Source: Ptychodera flava (taxonomy: Eukaryota > Hemichordata > Enteropneusta > Ptychoderidae). From it: DNA of 64,000 nt. The position numbers were made by a program, and so were the translations under genes. Below, one piece after another: positions 52,011-64,000 of this stretch. The notes beneath the pieces were generated by a model that searched no databases, was not told where the DNA came from, and saw only the letters and a list, made by a program, of their open reading frames with translations. How positions within the stretch are numbered: the first letter of the stretch is position 1; every line of letters begins with the position of its first letter. The stretch covers positions 39,752,463-39,816,462 of the forward strand of contig NC_091936.1 in the NCBI RefSeq assembly GCF_041260155.1, given 5' to 3'.

Positions 52011-53018
52011 TCAGTCCCACTTGATCCAAGAAAGTCTCGCAGTGAGATCTTGAAAAAACGAAAATATAATGAAATTGTCAGAGCTGAAATTAACTAACGT
52101 GTGATGAAGAATTGTGCGATTTTGGTGTTTCATTTATGTTGGTAGGAAGACTATGTTCAAGCTCTGTCCGTCTGAGGTTGAAGAACAACATCGGCGTTAA
52201 CGCTACACTTTGAAGAATGAAAAAATCGTGTTTGAGAACGACTGTGAATCATCTTTACAGAGCAGAACGCATTACAGAAATAATGACGAACGCTAGTCTG
52301 TCATTTGGCAAAAGACATAGACACAAAACATTCAAAACGAAAAATCTTAAAAACACTCACCACTAGTATTCCAGACAGGTGATTTTCCATCCTTGAAGCC
52401 TGTCTTCATGCACCGTTCAACGTAAACCATTGGCGGGCACCCAGAGAGGAGAACTTCCCTCAATAAAGCGATGTATGCTATGGCCAATCTGAGAGTGTCT
52501 ATTTTTGACAGTCTCTTCTCGTACGGGAATGTTGGGACGTGGCACCTCAGTTCTTCAAAACCAGAATTGATGTTCATCATCCTCTTCCTCTCCCGTATGT
52601 TGGCGGCGTGTCTCTGCACCACGTACGGGTTGGTCGAGAATGAGCGCCTTCGTCGCGGGTGTCGCTTCTCTACGGTGTCGCTACTGCCGGCCCCGCAGAC
52701 AAAGTTCTGCTGCTCGAAATACAGGCCGCCGTCAAAGTCATCAGCAGTTGTCGGGGTGTAGCTGTTGGTCTCCCGGTATAAGTACGGTGCTGTGGATTCT
52801 CGTTCGGAGTACGCACACGACGGGAAGGTGGTGTTTTCAGTCATGTCGTCCGCACTCGGCATGTACGAGTCAGTCATGACGGACGAGTTGCCGGTAGCGT
52901 ACTTCATCACACTGTGCTCCCTCTGATCGTCGCCTCCGTCTCCCTGATAGAAAGTGTCCTGGCAGGTGGATTTGTACGGATATACGGCACGACTTTGGCT
53001 TTCTGACGTACCGTACAT
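52011..53018 (-). CDS. Fer2: Fer2-like bHLH transcription factor (Ptf1/Fer family)
   Basis: Nuclear DNA-binding protein expected to dimerise with an E-protein on E-boxes; Drosophila Fer2 acts in dopaminergic neurons. Two exons: 53018-52361 and 52048-52011, with a 312-bp phase-1 intron (GTGAGT...CAAG) and stop TGA, giving 231 residues. The bHLH domain is at about 136-188: basic region [17 protein letters not shown], then the loop and helix 2 with [35 protein letters not shown] with [10 protein letters not shown] sits between PTF1A and FERD3L, which is the Fer2 pattern as I remember it. The tail [16 protein letters not shown] spans the splice and recalls the conserved Fer2 C-terminus; this supports the 38-nt last exon. 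The N-terminal 115 residues are Ser/Thr/Tyr/Asp-rich and unstructured. ATG 53018 is chosen because the frame upstream has only a TTG start. Confidence 0.9.
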
Positions 53019-54032
53019 GCCTTTCTCCGACGAGTAAAAAAGACGACGAACAAACAAAGCGAGAATAAACTTCCAGCAAGTAATGGCAATTCAGTTATCT
53101 TGCAAACTGTAATTTCCTTATCGCGCTCTATTGTGGCAAATCTAACCCGTAAACCGACGGGTGGAAGCCCGCCAATTTTTTTACTTGCCGTGCGCGTGTG
53201 CTCTAAACAATCAGTTACACGCTCACTGAGGAGGGCGAAATAGAATAATTATTAACTCGCGCTAAGTATGCCCTCCGTAACGTCAGACGGTTTGCAAAAA
53301 CTTGAAAATCGATATTGCGATGTTGATCGCACAGGCGTTTCAAGATAACCGGGTCCCCTCCAGCAAAAATCGAGGAGAGGAAATTCGTGAACGCGATCCT
53401 CCAAGCTTTGATATAGCAGGCAACAGCCTGGGCCAAGCTATGCGTCTTTTATTAGTGAGTAATAATGGACATTTAAAATCCAATTTTATGGAAATTCGAA
53501 CACGCTTTCTTGACGTTCTTAGCTGACGTCACCCACCAGACAAATAAATTTACATCGACATTGCTACTGCCATGTGAAATAATTTGAATGGTGATTAACA
53601 AGCTCTCTTGTTTTTTTTTAAGTAAAAGTTTCTCAAAGTGGTGAAAAATAATATAGTCTTCGGCATGCACGAGTGCTTGACGAGGTTGAATTTCCCAAAA
53701 TTTTGGACCGATACCAATTTGTTTTGGATACTTTATGGTTGTTCTTGAAGCTTCTTAAGAATGACCGTGCACATACGCTTATGACATCTTTCTGAGACTG
53801 CAAAATCAATAAAAGCAGGCGCAAAAGTCAATTCCAGTTGTTTTGCAGAGTTCGCTAATACGATATAAAGCAAGGGCTTAGAAAGTGCACTCGTTGATAC
53901 AGCAAAACGTTTTCTGATTCGATCGACTGTCAACAGCAGCTGACTAGAAATTACTTACGGACTAGACCTGCATGAAAATTCCAGGTACTGCAACAATACT
54001 TTCAGGAAGTCAGACCGCTTTGTATTAACCGA

Positions 54033-54033
<1 letters not shown>
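53019..54033. other. 5' flank of the Fer2-like gene
   Basis: The likely promoter region for the minus-strand bHLH gene. No clear TATA box was found. An E-box CAGCTG is at 53937-53942, which could bind bHLH dimers; a single hexamer is weak evidence. Confidence 0.4.
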
Positions 54034-55260
<1,227 letters not shown>

Positions 55261-55531
55261 ACGAGGATATATTTGAATATATAGTAACGAAATTTAGATA
55301 TCTGGTAACAAAAAGGGGCAGGCTAAAGTTAGGCACCGTGGGAGGTGGAACGAGGATATATTTGAATATATAGTAACGAAATTTAGATATCTGGTAACAA
55401 AAAGGGGCAGGCTAAAGTTAGGCACCGTTGGAGGTGGAACGAGGATATATTTGAATATATAGTAACGAAATGTAGATATCTGGTAACAAAAAGGGGCAGG
55501 CTAAAGCCTTGGCACCGTGGGAGGTGGAACG
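55261..55531. repeat. Three tandem copies of an 89-bp unit
   Basis: Units start at 55261, 55350 and 55439 with ACGAGGATATATTTGAAT. They are almost identical, with a few changes in the third near AAAGCCTTGGCACC. No open frame runs through all three. Confidence 0.97.
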
Positions 55532-55601
55532 ACCGCCTGTGCACGCTCTAGTCTCCCATGTACCCGAATAAATGAGGTTCTAACATAAACTACCTAAATG
55601 T

Positions 55602-55627
55602 TAAATAAATAAATAAATAAATAAATA
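55602..55627. repeat. (AAAT)n microsatellite
   Basis: Short AAAT run, similar to one at 56984-57008. Confidence 0.9.
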
Positions 55628-58600
55628 GGGCACATTGATGACGTATTTTCAAATCCGACAGAATCAGTTTCAATGTTTGTGAGAAAAGTCACCGTGTTCA
55701 CGTTATCACAACTTAGAATGTAGTACTGTCATGAGTGACCTTGAGGTCTGGCCTACTTTATATTGTTCCTGGCTCAAGGGGGCATCTTGCCGACCTTGGG
55801 TGACGCTGTAGTAGAAGTATAGTTTCACGTTTATAAGCGTTTATAGACAGGGAAAATACTGAAGGAGCCGTAGCATATAGGGCTACACGCTGATCGTTAA
55901 CGTTATTTAATGGGCAAGGGGTATAGAGAAAAGCCAGCATTGACGAACTGGGCAGAGCCGAGAATTTTCATGCAGCTCTCGCTCAAGGACATTATATAAA
56001 CGTTAAAAAATCACAGAAATCCCAGTTTCTTTCCAAACATTTTGCATACGAGAGACGAGGCTTGCCCTGGAACATGGATGTGAAATGTTGAAGAACAAAG
56101 ACGGATGCGTTCGCTTACAGCGAGACTGATATACCAGGTCCCATTCAAATCCGTTCACTTTCCCCATACCAATGACTTTCAAATGTGTCTCTTTTTCTGG
56201 AAGTACAATGTATGCAAACAAGCAGTGTACAATCTTTATTGTGGGAATAACTATATGCGCATGTTAAAAAAACTTCATTCACTTGGGTTGTCTCATTTGT
56301 TTAAATAGTTTGTTCTTCAATTATACGAGTAGCCGATGAAAACGCCTAGACATTGTTAGGTCGACCATTTCTTTCAAAATTATTAAAAATTGGACAAAAT
56401 TCGATTATTGCTTCCCAATACCAGAACTAGAGTAACGGAGATCACACACCTTCAAAACTTTCATCGCATAGCCTACAGGTTAATACACTTTCTGTAAACC
56501 GTCGATACATTTTACGTAAGCCGAGTTCATATGTCATGTTAACATATTAGATGTTCTTATCCTGATGCAAATAAGAACAACCAAACTATACACATATTAT
56601 GGGTGATGCGGTACTCTCTTACCGACTGTGCGTTCTCGTGTTTATTGAAAACAGACAAGACTTTAGCGTAAAAATTCTTATCCAACTGACCATGCCCTTG
56701 AAGAGCATTATCAAGCAAGAAAACGACGCAAATCTCATGATAACAAACCTAAATCCAATAGCACACCAATAACTATATAAAAAAGGAGCATATGGCCGTC
56801 CAGGAAAAAGCAGACTTAAAATCCCTAAATTCAAATCAAAATAAAAAAAGCTCTCGAAACCTGTACCCGAATACTATGCTACATATGCTTGCAACATATG
56901 TTGGGTATTATCTTGATAAACTGGTCTAAGATCTTAAAGGTAATGTTTACATAACACATAGAGTATCAATACAAAATAAAATAATAAATAAATAAATAAA
57001 TAAATAAAATGACTTAGTTAAATTTTGGAAAGATAAATCGTACAATGTCATTTTAACGATTTATGTAAACTAAACATGCACGCAGAGAAGCACTGCTCGA
57101 CTTACTTGAAACCCCTCTACAACTTGTAAATACAACACCACAACAATACAACACACTTAACCACATCCCAATCACTTAATTGGCCCTGCATTGGCATGTG
57201 AAATCACGACAAGACAATAATTTCCCACTTTACTGCGAATCGCGGGAAATTTTCATTTATATGATATCTGTGATGTAAATTAGGAACAGTGACAAACAAC
57301 ACAAAGTTGAAGGTAAATTAACACCACAGTGTAAACTAATCTACATACAATCTGGACACACGTCGTATTGGCGGCAAGCGCACCAAGCCCAGACGCAACA
57401 TGTTTGAATGACATTAAAATAACGAAGGTAGTCAACACTTGATGAAAGAACAGGAGATTATCACGTGATTGGTTTGTAACGTGTCACAGTGCCCTTTAAA
57501 TGTTAATTGTGACACGTAAATTGAAGGAGAGCTGTATTGACTATTATGAACGAAGGTATTGTTTTATATTTAATTCATATCTATAGCACGAAATCACCCC
57601 TTTTATATAAAGAAACAAGAGTTCGACAATACATATACAGGCGATAGAGGCAGAGCGGTGTAAAAAAACTTTGAAGATCTGTTTCTGTATCCCGACGACA
57701 TCTCGTACAGCGATTCCCTGATTGGAGACAATGTGTGAACTGCATACTACTAGTCATTATTCCCTCTTCTGCGCGTCGGCTTCTAATGCATGAACACAAT
57801 TGTGTAGAGTAACCGTGGTCTGCAACCCAACCAAAAGTGTCCCTTTTGATTCTGTAAATCAAGGAAGACTTCCGATCGCATTTGTATGATATCAGCATAA
57901 AGGTGTCACTGATTTACAACACAAACAACATATCAACCGCTATGCCATGCATTTCAGCTTTAGAAACACATAGAAGTTCTCTCGCATTGTGAGATAAATA
58001 TTTACTCTTTTTCGTTTTTTTTTTGTACAGGCAAGTTAACACTCTATCGCGTTTCACAAAACTTCTATAGCTTCATTCGGGATAACACGTGGCTTCACGC
58101 TTTCAGTCAGTCAATTTATTTTGCTTTGAAATAAACGGTGAATTTTAGCCGCGTCTTTAACCGGCCAAATTTACCACATAATTCAACAGTTTCTGGTAGA
58201 GATCAAAGTATATGCTGTATTATTTTTAACATTCACAGTGTACACATTTGTGTGACAGTCACCATGCACCAAGGTAATATGGGCATGCATATTGCGATGT
58301 GCATGTGGGTTATTCGAATCCTGATATCAGGATTTGTATCGTATTGAATTTATATTGATTACAGGAAAGCCCTGTCATTTGGAACAGTTAAAAATAGAAT
58401 CAGAGTTTGACAAGGCAAGACATGGTAAAACAGTTGATCACTGGCACGACTATATCATACCGCAACACTGACTGAATTCGACGCCAGATTACAGCAGGAC
58501 TATAATCGATGTGTTTTAATTTACACTATATAATGCTCGGTCATTTACACTAATTATTGTTTCGGCAAATATGGTAGTTATGGCGTATTATTATAAGCTC

Positions 58601-58950
58601 TGACTTTTCGAGAATAAAATTGATAAAAACCAACATTTAAAAACGGAATACGAACCTACCGCATTTGGGCATTTAGTTCAGGCCTAGACTGGCCACCGAG
58701 TCGCTTGTCGAGAGAGTTTGAAAAACGCATATATACAGTAGAGGGGGCCTTTCCTGACCTCCTCCATATATTCACTGCTTTACAACTGCCCAGACGTCAA
58801 GCACACATGCCGATAACTAGTAATGTAATGACTAAAATCACCGCATATAGCTCCAAACTGTCCTTCTATTTACTTGCAGTAATATGCTTGCCTTTCAATT
58901 TGTTGCATGTTACAGCCAGAGAATACTAGGCGAGTTTAAATTGGTATAAA
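55628..58950. other. No gene seen
   Basis: Contains the short (AAAT)n run at 56984-57008. Open frames are short and show no known domain. Confidence 0.55.
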
Positions 58951-59142
58951 TTCCGTGTTCACTGCTAAGTATTGTAAAAAGTTCGCGGGTTGCACTCTGT
59001 CGCCCAAGATCTTTCGGCCCGCCGTTCTCGAATACCAGATCGCAGAAGGGTGCGATTTTTGGCCCCCGCGTTCTCTGTACGGCAAGGACACGATGGTGCT
59101 GAAAATTCATAGTTTTCACGAAAAATGCGATTTTTCCCGCAG

Positions 59143-59152
59143 TCTCGCGAGA
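59143..59152. promoter_or_regulatory. TCTCGCGAGA palindrome in CpG-rich DNA
   Basis: The 10-bp palindrome TCTCGCGAGA is a known core-promoter motif of TATA-less and often bidirectional genes in vertebrates. It sits in a locally CpG-rich stretch (about 58980-59170). No adjoining coding exon could be recognised on either side, so a promoter role is only a suggestion. Confidence 0.35.
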
Positions 59153-60393
59153 TCTCGCAATTTTACGCAGTGCATTTAATCGCCAAATTCTATGGACGGG
59201 ACAAATTATCCAGCAAAATGGTATTTTCCGGGACAGAACTTTACATGCTTTCTTTGGAAAGTCGTAGAAGTAACATCGCTCATCTTAATAGGCTAATAAC
59301 GTTTTCCACATGTCAGGTGATATTAATGCCGATTTCTCCTCCCCCTAGGAACGATCGTGTTTTAGGTTGATGAATAGCCGATATACGTGTCCCCAGACAC
59401 GTGGCACCCGGGCCCTATTTGGCACACGAGGGAAATTTGGCGAAATTAAAATTACAAATGGTCCTCAGTTTCGCATATCCAGTGTACCTGGCTATTTTCA
59501 TTTACTCAAAATACTATTTAGAATTTTAACTATGACGTGGAAAAATCCGAAAATACCCGTGAATCAGTGTAAACATAGTCAACAGTGACTACGCTATGTC
59601 AGTGGGGTGAGCTAGTCACCCCTGGCCCCTGATGGCGTTCAAATTTTGGGTTCGCTCGATAAAAGACGACCTTCCGGTGAAATTCGGGCGAAAATGACTG
59701 AATCCACGATCCCTCCGGATTTAGATACATAATATCCGGAGTGACACTGTCTTCTTGTGATTTTTGTGTTTTCTTTTGAGGACCACAATGGAAATAAGTT
59801 TTTAACTTTTTGTGCAATCCTCGGCAAGTAATATTCAGTGGCGTTTCTTTTATATTGTAACATTTTTTATTGTGCTTGGTGTTATTTCATTTTGTAATTT
59901 TGCGTATTTACTTTAACATTTTGAATTTTATCGTTTTCCTGAATATTTGCCTAATAAAATCAAATCAAATGGTCCAAAATTATTATACTCCCGTGAAACG
60001 AACCTGAGGAAGAGAAGAAATACCCTCTCTGCAACTTGCGCGGGTAGTTTTCCACGTTTTCCCTCCGGTTTTATGTTCAAAGAACTGTCGCAACAGCGTG
60101 TGTGTAAATCGCGCATTGCTACTCGCTGCATCTGTCTGGCCGGGCATCTGTGATATAGCACGACATGTACGAACGAGAGAAAAATCAGTTTTTGGATCCC
60201 ATTTCTGTAAATGCCTATCAAGTATGCCTGGTATAGTAAGCCCGCTGTACAAGACCCTGTGTCCCTGTTTATTCATGAAGGGAAAGTTGTATCGGCGCTC
60301 AGACCCGTTGACCTAATGAGGTTATTAAGGTTGCATCCGTAGCGAGAATACAGGGTGGAGTGGCTACCTACGGTGGCCCGTTTCTACAAAGTT
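59153..60393. other. CpG-containing DNA, no recognised exon
   Basis: Overlapping open frames on both strands with no known domain. It may hold a first exon or a noncoding transcript, but I cannot support a specific model. Confidence 0.4.
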
Positions 60394-60530
60394 CCGCGAG
60401 GCGATCTCACTTACATTTCCGCGCGACGACATCACACCAGATTTCCGCGAGGCGATCTCACTTACATTTCCGCGCGACGACATCACACCAGATTTCCGCG
60501 CGACGACATCACACCAGATTTCCGCACGAC
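60394..60530. repeat. CpG-rich tandem repeat, 51-bp and 26-bp periods
   Basis: Two sub-units alternate: A starting CGCGAGGCGATCTCAC and B starting CGCGCGACGACATCAC. The order is A-B-A-B-B followed by a shortened variant. The 51-bp period is a multiple of three, so one plus-strand frame stays open through it, but I see no evidence that it is translated. Confidence 0.93.
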
Positions 60531-62944
60531 CTCTGACACAATAAGCTTATATTATGCATGCATGCTGCGGCTTTCCCGCCGTACCGTTGTGTATATGGCC
60601 ACCCTACAGTAAAAATAACACATGTCATGACAACAACTACAAAAAAAATATACTCCCAAATATGGCAGTTATTGTGATTGGGTTAGTAAGAGTTAAACCA
60701 AAATTTTCGTAGATGTTTTCTGATAAACGTGCTACGAACACCATAAAGGGGCTTATGATGAACAACGAAATAGATACTTTGCGAAATCACGAAATCACGA
60801 AATGACAACATTTCCACGACCCCCAAATTGATTTTTTTCAATAAAATGTAATATTTAAATAATGTCCGTGACCACAGCAGTTTGTTTACTGGGTTTAAAG
60901 GCGGAGCCTCTCTTTAAAAAGACGCCAAGTTATGGCGGCGTTCACTGTGTAATTGGACACCAAACAGGCAACACGCAGGCATATACGCTCCAGAAAATGC
61001 AACGTTTTAGTTTTCGCCTGCCGCAAAAACACAGACAGACTGCCAAGCGGTCAGCGCGAAGTTGCTGCCGATCGAACTCTGTGGTTATATTCAAAGTCTA
61101 ACGCGACTGGAAGACAATTTTTTAGGAAATTCAAGCGTTTGTGGTGCGCAATCAGGGCAGATCGTCCATGTAGCCGACACGAACACGAAGTGTCTGTTAA
61201 CGGCTAGGAATCGAGTGACCGTTGGCGATTTGAACCGACCGTCAATCAAAAGCTTGCATAAACTCTGTTTGCAGGATTAGCAAAATGTGACAAAAGGTTG
61301 AGATCAGTTTGTGTAATAAATGTTATAGAAATCAAATATCGTACTGGCCACAGTCTCTCTATGGATAGAGGGACTGTGTACTGGCCAAGAGTTTACTGGG
61401 AGGAGAACTCCACTTTAAAATGCGAGAACCTGGAATTGAATAGTGCGACTTTAATGAACGGATTAGGTACGTAACGGAATATTTTGAAGTGACTTCAATC
61501 ACGGTTGAACTACAAAGTGATACATGGCGAGAAAATCATGGGCCGGATGAAAATATCAGTATGAAAACGTACTCCCACAGTCACTACAGTACCTGTTTAG
61601 TCAGGGGAGGTTGTGAAGCTTCACAAATCTCTCTCGAAATAAAGCCATAACATTTTGGAATTGAGGTTTTTAATCTTCAAACACTAGCTGTGGAAACGCA
61701 GCTATCTGTTGGCGGGGTAGCGTGCGTAGCTAAGCGGATCAAAGGTCAACCCTGCCTGAGGCATTTAAGAAAGCTGCTATTGCTAACCATTGCCACAGAG
61801 TTTTGGAAGGTAGTTGAGCAGAGAGTACAAAGTTCAAAAGTTCATTTCAACTTGCAGTTTGCAAGGCTTAGAAATTTCGAGCTATTGACTCAGTGAACTC
61901 AATTACACATTGTAATCCAACACAGATCAACAAAAAATTCTTCAAACATTTTAAAAGTTTACAAAATTAGTGACTGCATGCAACTTCAAGGTTCACATCA
62001 CATGATTGAGAGCAAACGGTATTGTTGTTGGTAAATTAAATTATACCTCACTGCAATTGCACGTGGTAATGTCGTCATTTTGTTATTCTATAATAATTAA
62101 AAGGTACAAAAAACACTTTGATGCTAGTATGTTGAAGCGGTTTTTTATTGTTTTTTTTTCAATCAAATGTTCTAAGCCCTTATACGGAGCGCGGGTAAAA
62201 AAATCTGATGTATATTTGGATTCGAAGTTTGACCAGAGCATCGGAGGATCCCGTATTCTTGTCAAGAGGTGATAAACTTTGCCGGTGCGTGTGATAATTC
62301 CATACATTAAAAGGCTATAAAAATCACAGCGATTGCATAGGATAATCAATTTTTTTGCTCTTAGATGACAAAATAATTGCTTCACAGTAACACTTAGGAC
62401 AACAAGTTGATTTAAGTTTGCCTATGTTTCCATTTCATCCACCCCGACCACAAACCGTCAACCCCCGTTATCAAATGGTCCACCCCAAATTATTATGTAC
62501 CGCTTCCGTGATATATCCGTGGTGGTGCAACGTGAGCGGAGAGCCGCCTGACTTCACACAAAACAAGAGCGATTACCTTTGCCCCCGTGGAACAAGCTCA
62601 CAATTTTCGTGTGTACAGTACTACCAATGGTGACTTTGAGGTTTTAACCGTACAATCGACATGGGGAATAGACGTAAAAAGGTTCATAGCGTATTCAAGA
62701 AGTCCCCTGTAGCGCGCGGGGAGATCGGACTGTGAGATGAGAAATGCCTGCCAAACCTGAATTACGAAGACAACAATATCAAATGGCCTACACTATAGAG
62801 CTAGCATCCATGAAACTGTTGATCACGTTCTTCTTGAGTTCAACGATAACGTAAGGTTCCGAAAACTATCAGAAATTCGTGTGTGAAGGTCCCCAGCGCG
62901 TACTAAATAATACTTATTGTTATAACGCCCCTCGTCGAGTGCCT
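60531..62944. other. No gene seen before the tRNA
   Basis: Apart from the small palindromic insertion at 61341-61387, nothing recognisable was found. Confidence 0.55.
61341..61387. repeat. Tiny palindromic insertion between 10-bp direct repeats
   Basis: GTACTGGCCA occurs at 61341-61350 and again at 61378-61387. Between them is a 27-bp near-perfect palindrome built on CAGTCTCTCTAT and its inverse with one mismatch. The layout is that of a transposon reduced to two abutting inverted ends inside a 9-10 bp target duplication. Confidence 0.8.
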
Positions 62945-63017
62945 GCCTCAGTGGCCAAGTGGCTAAGGCGTCGGTCTCGTAAACCGAAGATCATGGGTTC
63001 GACCCCCATCTGAGGCT
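62945..63017 (+). tRNA. trnT-CGU: tRNA-Thr (anticodon CGU)
   Basis: A 73-base cloverleaf without intron. The acceptor GCCTCAG pairs with CTGAGGC; the D stem is GCC/GGC; the anticodon stem TCGGT/ACCGA encloses loop CTCGTAA with anticodon CGT; the T arm is ATGGG-TTCGACC-CCCAT; the discriminator base is T. The internal promoter boxes are present (TGGCCAAGTGG and GGTTCGACCCC). The anticodon arm and loop match vertebrate tRNA-Thr(CGU). It reads ACG codons. Confidence 0.96.
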
Positions 63018-63025
63018 ATACCATA

Positions 63026-63031
63026 TTTTTT
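63026..63031 (+). terminator. RNA polymerase III terminator of the tRNA
   Basis: A run of six T begins 9 bases after the tRNA 3' end. Confidence 0.85.
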
Positions 63032-64000
63032 GCTACTCATTGTCTCCCTCTTTCTGTCATCTTCTCATCCTATCGAATCTTCTTTCATCCTTGACCTTAA
63101 AAAAAAAGCCGATTCCTTCGACCACAAAGTCGAACATATATGTAAGCTAGCTTACTGTATGCTATGCTATCCCCTCGCTCAAGAGTCCATATCATATGCT
63201 CATTCGAACTTATCAATAACAGTAGCACATTGCTGTGCGCATCCATGAAATGTACGCATTGGCCCGGCCAGCAATATGCAGATGAGGACAGTACATCTAT
63301 CAAAAGTATCCTGCAAATCAATTATAAATTCTGTAAATTGTACGGCGGCGGGAGTGGGTGTGAAATTAACAACCAGTACCCGCGACGCGCGAGCGGGTGC
63401 GCGACGACGACTAGCCTGGCATGGCACACCGTCCCTGCACACAGAGGACTATTTGGAATTGTCGGCTTGGCTAAATATTAGCCTTTGAACTGTCATTCTG
63501 TTTATGCTGTTGTTAGTAGTAGTTGCAAAGACTGGCAAAAAACAAACAAACAAAATAACAACAAGAAATAGCAGATGATGATGTTCTATGCAATGTTCAG
63601 TTATTTCAGTTTTCATCTTGCTAGCAATGCTACATGGTATACACTACAGCCGTGAGTTGAAAAGCGACTCCGCTCCGTGCCAAATACGGTACGCAGTACC
63701 GCACGTTTATCGAAGTTGTATTGTATCGTTATTTACCAGTACGGTTAACCCTCACTCAAATCCATATTCGAATATTTCCAATATACCGTGCAAAATTACC
63801 TACAGGACCCGTTCGGCGACATCTGACGTAGTGACGGCCGGGTTTTTTGTTTGCAGGTGTACGATAAATTCGAATTCGCCTCCCGCTCTGCAAAATTCAT
63901 AAAACTAACATAACGCTAAACTACCTCGCCAAAGTATGACTAATTTTTCTATGCAAAGGGTGCGACACTTCTTAAATGAGTAAATATGGAAAATATACTG
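63032..64000. other. No gene seen at the right edge
   Basis: Short open frames only; none is recognised. Confidence 0.5.

Noticed and set aside
60355-60612. 85-codon frame over the CpG-rich tandem repeat
   Set aside because: It stays open because the repeat period is a multiple of three; no other sign of coding.

Overview
The window looks like nuclear DNA of an invertebrate animal, probably a marine one: spliced genes with GT-AG introns, non-LTR retrotransposons, many short inverted-repeat DNA elements, and long dinucleotide and tetranucleotide microsatellites. It carries a Fer2-class bHLH gene, a class I know from invertebrates. The exact phylum (for example hemichordate, cephalochordate or lophotrochozoan) cannot be fixed from the sequence alone.

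Five host genes can be supported. At the left edge are the last four coding exons of a LIV-1 type ZIP zinc transporter (+, 692-3773). A complete three-exon PAQR4 homologue follows (-, 7517-10761). An intronless 5-HT1-type serotonin receptor lies at 25314-26435 (-). A two-exon Fer2-like bHLH transcription factor lies at 52011-53018 (-). A tRNA-Thr(CGU) gene lies at 62945-63017 (+). Several apparent starts are non-ATG codons, so I moved the PAQR4, receptor and bHLH starts to the first in-frame ATG that gives a sensible protein. The genes do not form a pathway; the serotonin receptor and Fer2 are both neural-type genes standing in long gene-poor stretches.

Much of the rest is mobile-element debris. 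A family of ~350-365 bp MITEs with TTAAGG-type inverted ends occurs at 173-525, 4140-6054, 17657-18020 and 19625-19977, with fragments elsewhere. The 4140-6054 copy is split by a 5'-truncated L1-like LINE with a 17-bp target duplication. Other elements are a near-solo LTR remnant inside a ZIP intron (2168-2884), a 735-bp TTAA-ended element (11134-11868), a long CR1/L2-group LINE (about 12150-14940), a piggyBac-like MITE (15715-15962), a Harbinger-like MITE (18686-18954), LINE and retroelement fragments at 29.5-31.1 kb, and a fourth dispersed repeat seen four times.

The most unusual structures are a perfect palindrome with 47-bp arms and a 3-base spacer (34077-34173), a very small palindromic insertion between 10-bp direct repeats (61341-61387), three 89-bp tandem copies (55261-55531), and a 50-bp duplication carrying splice-site-like signals (23967-24068). 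Large parts of 31-52 kb and 53-63 kb show no recognisable gene. I found no multi-gene system that I could call new.
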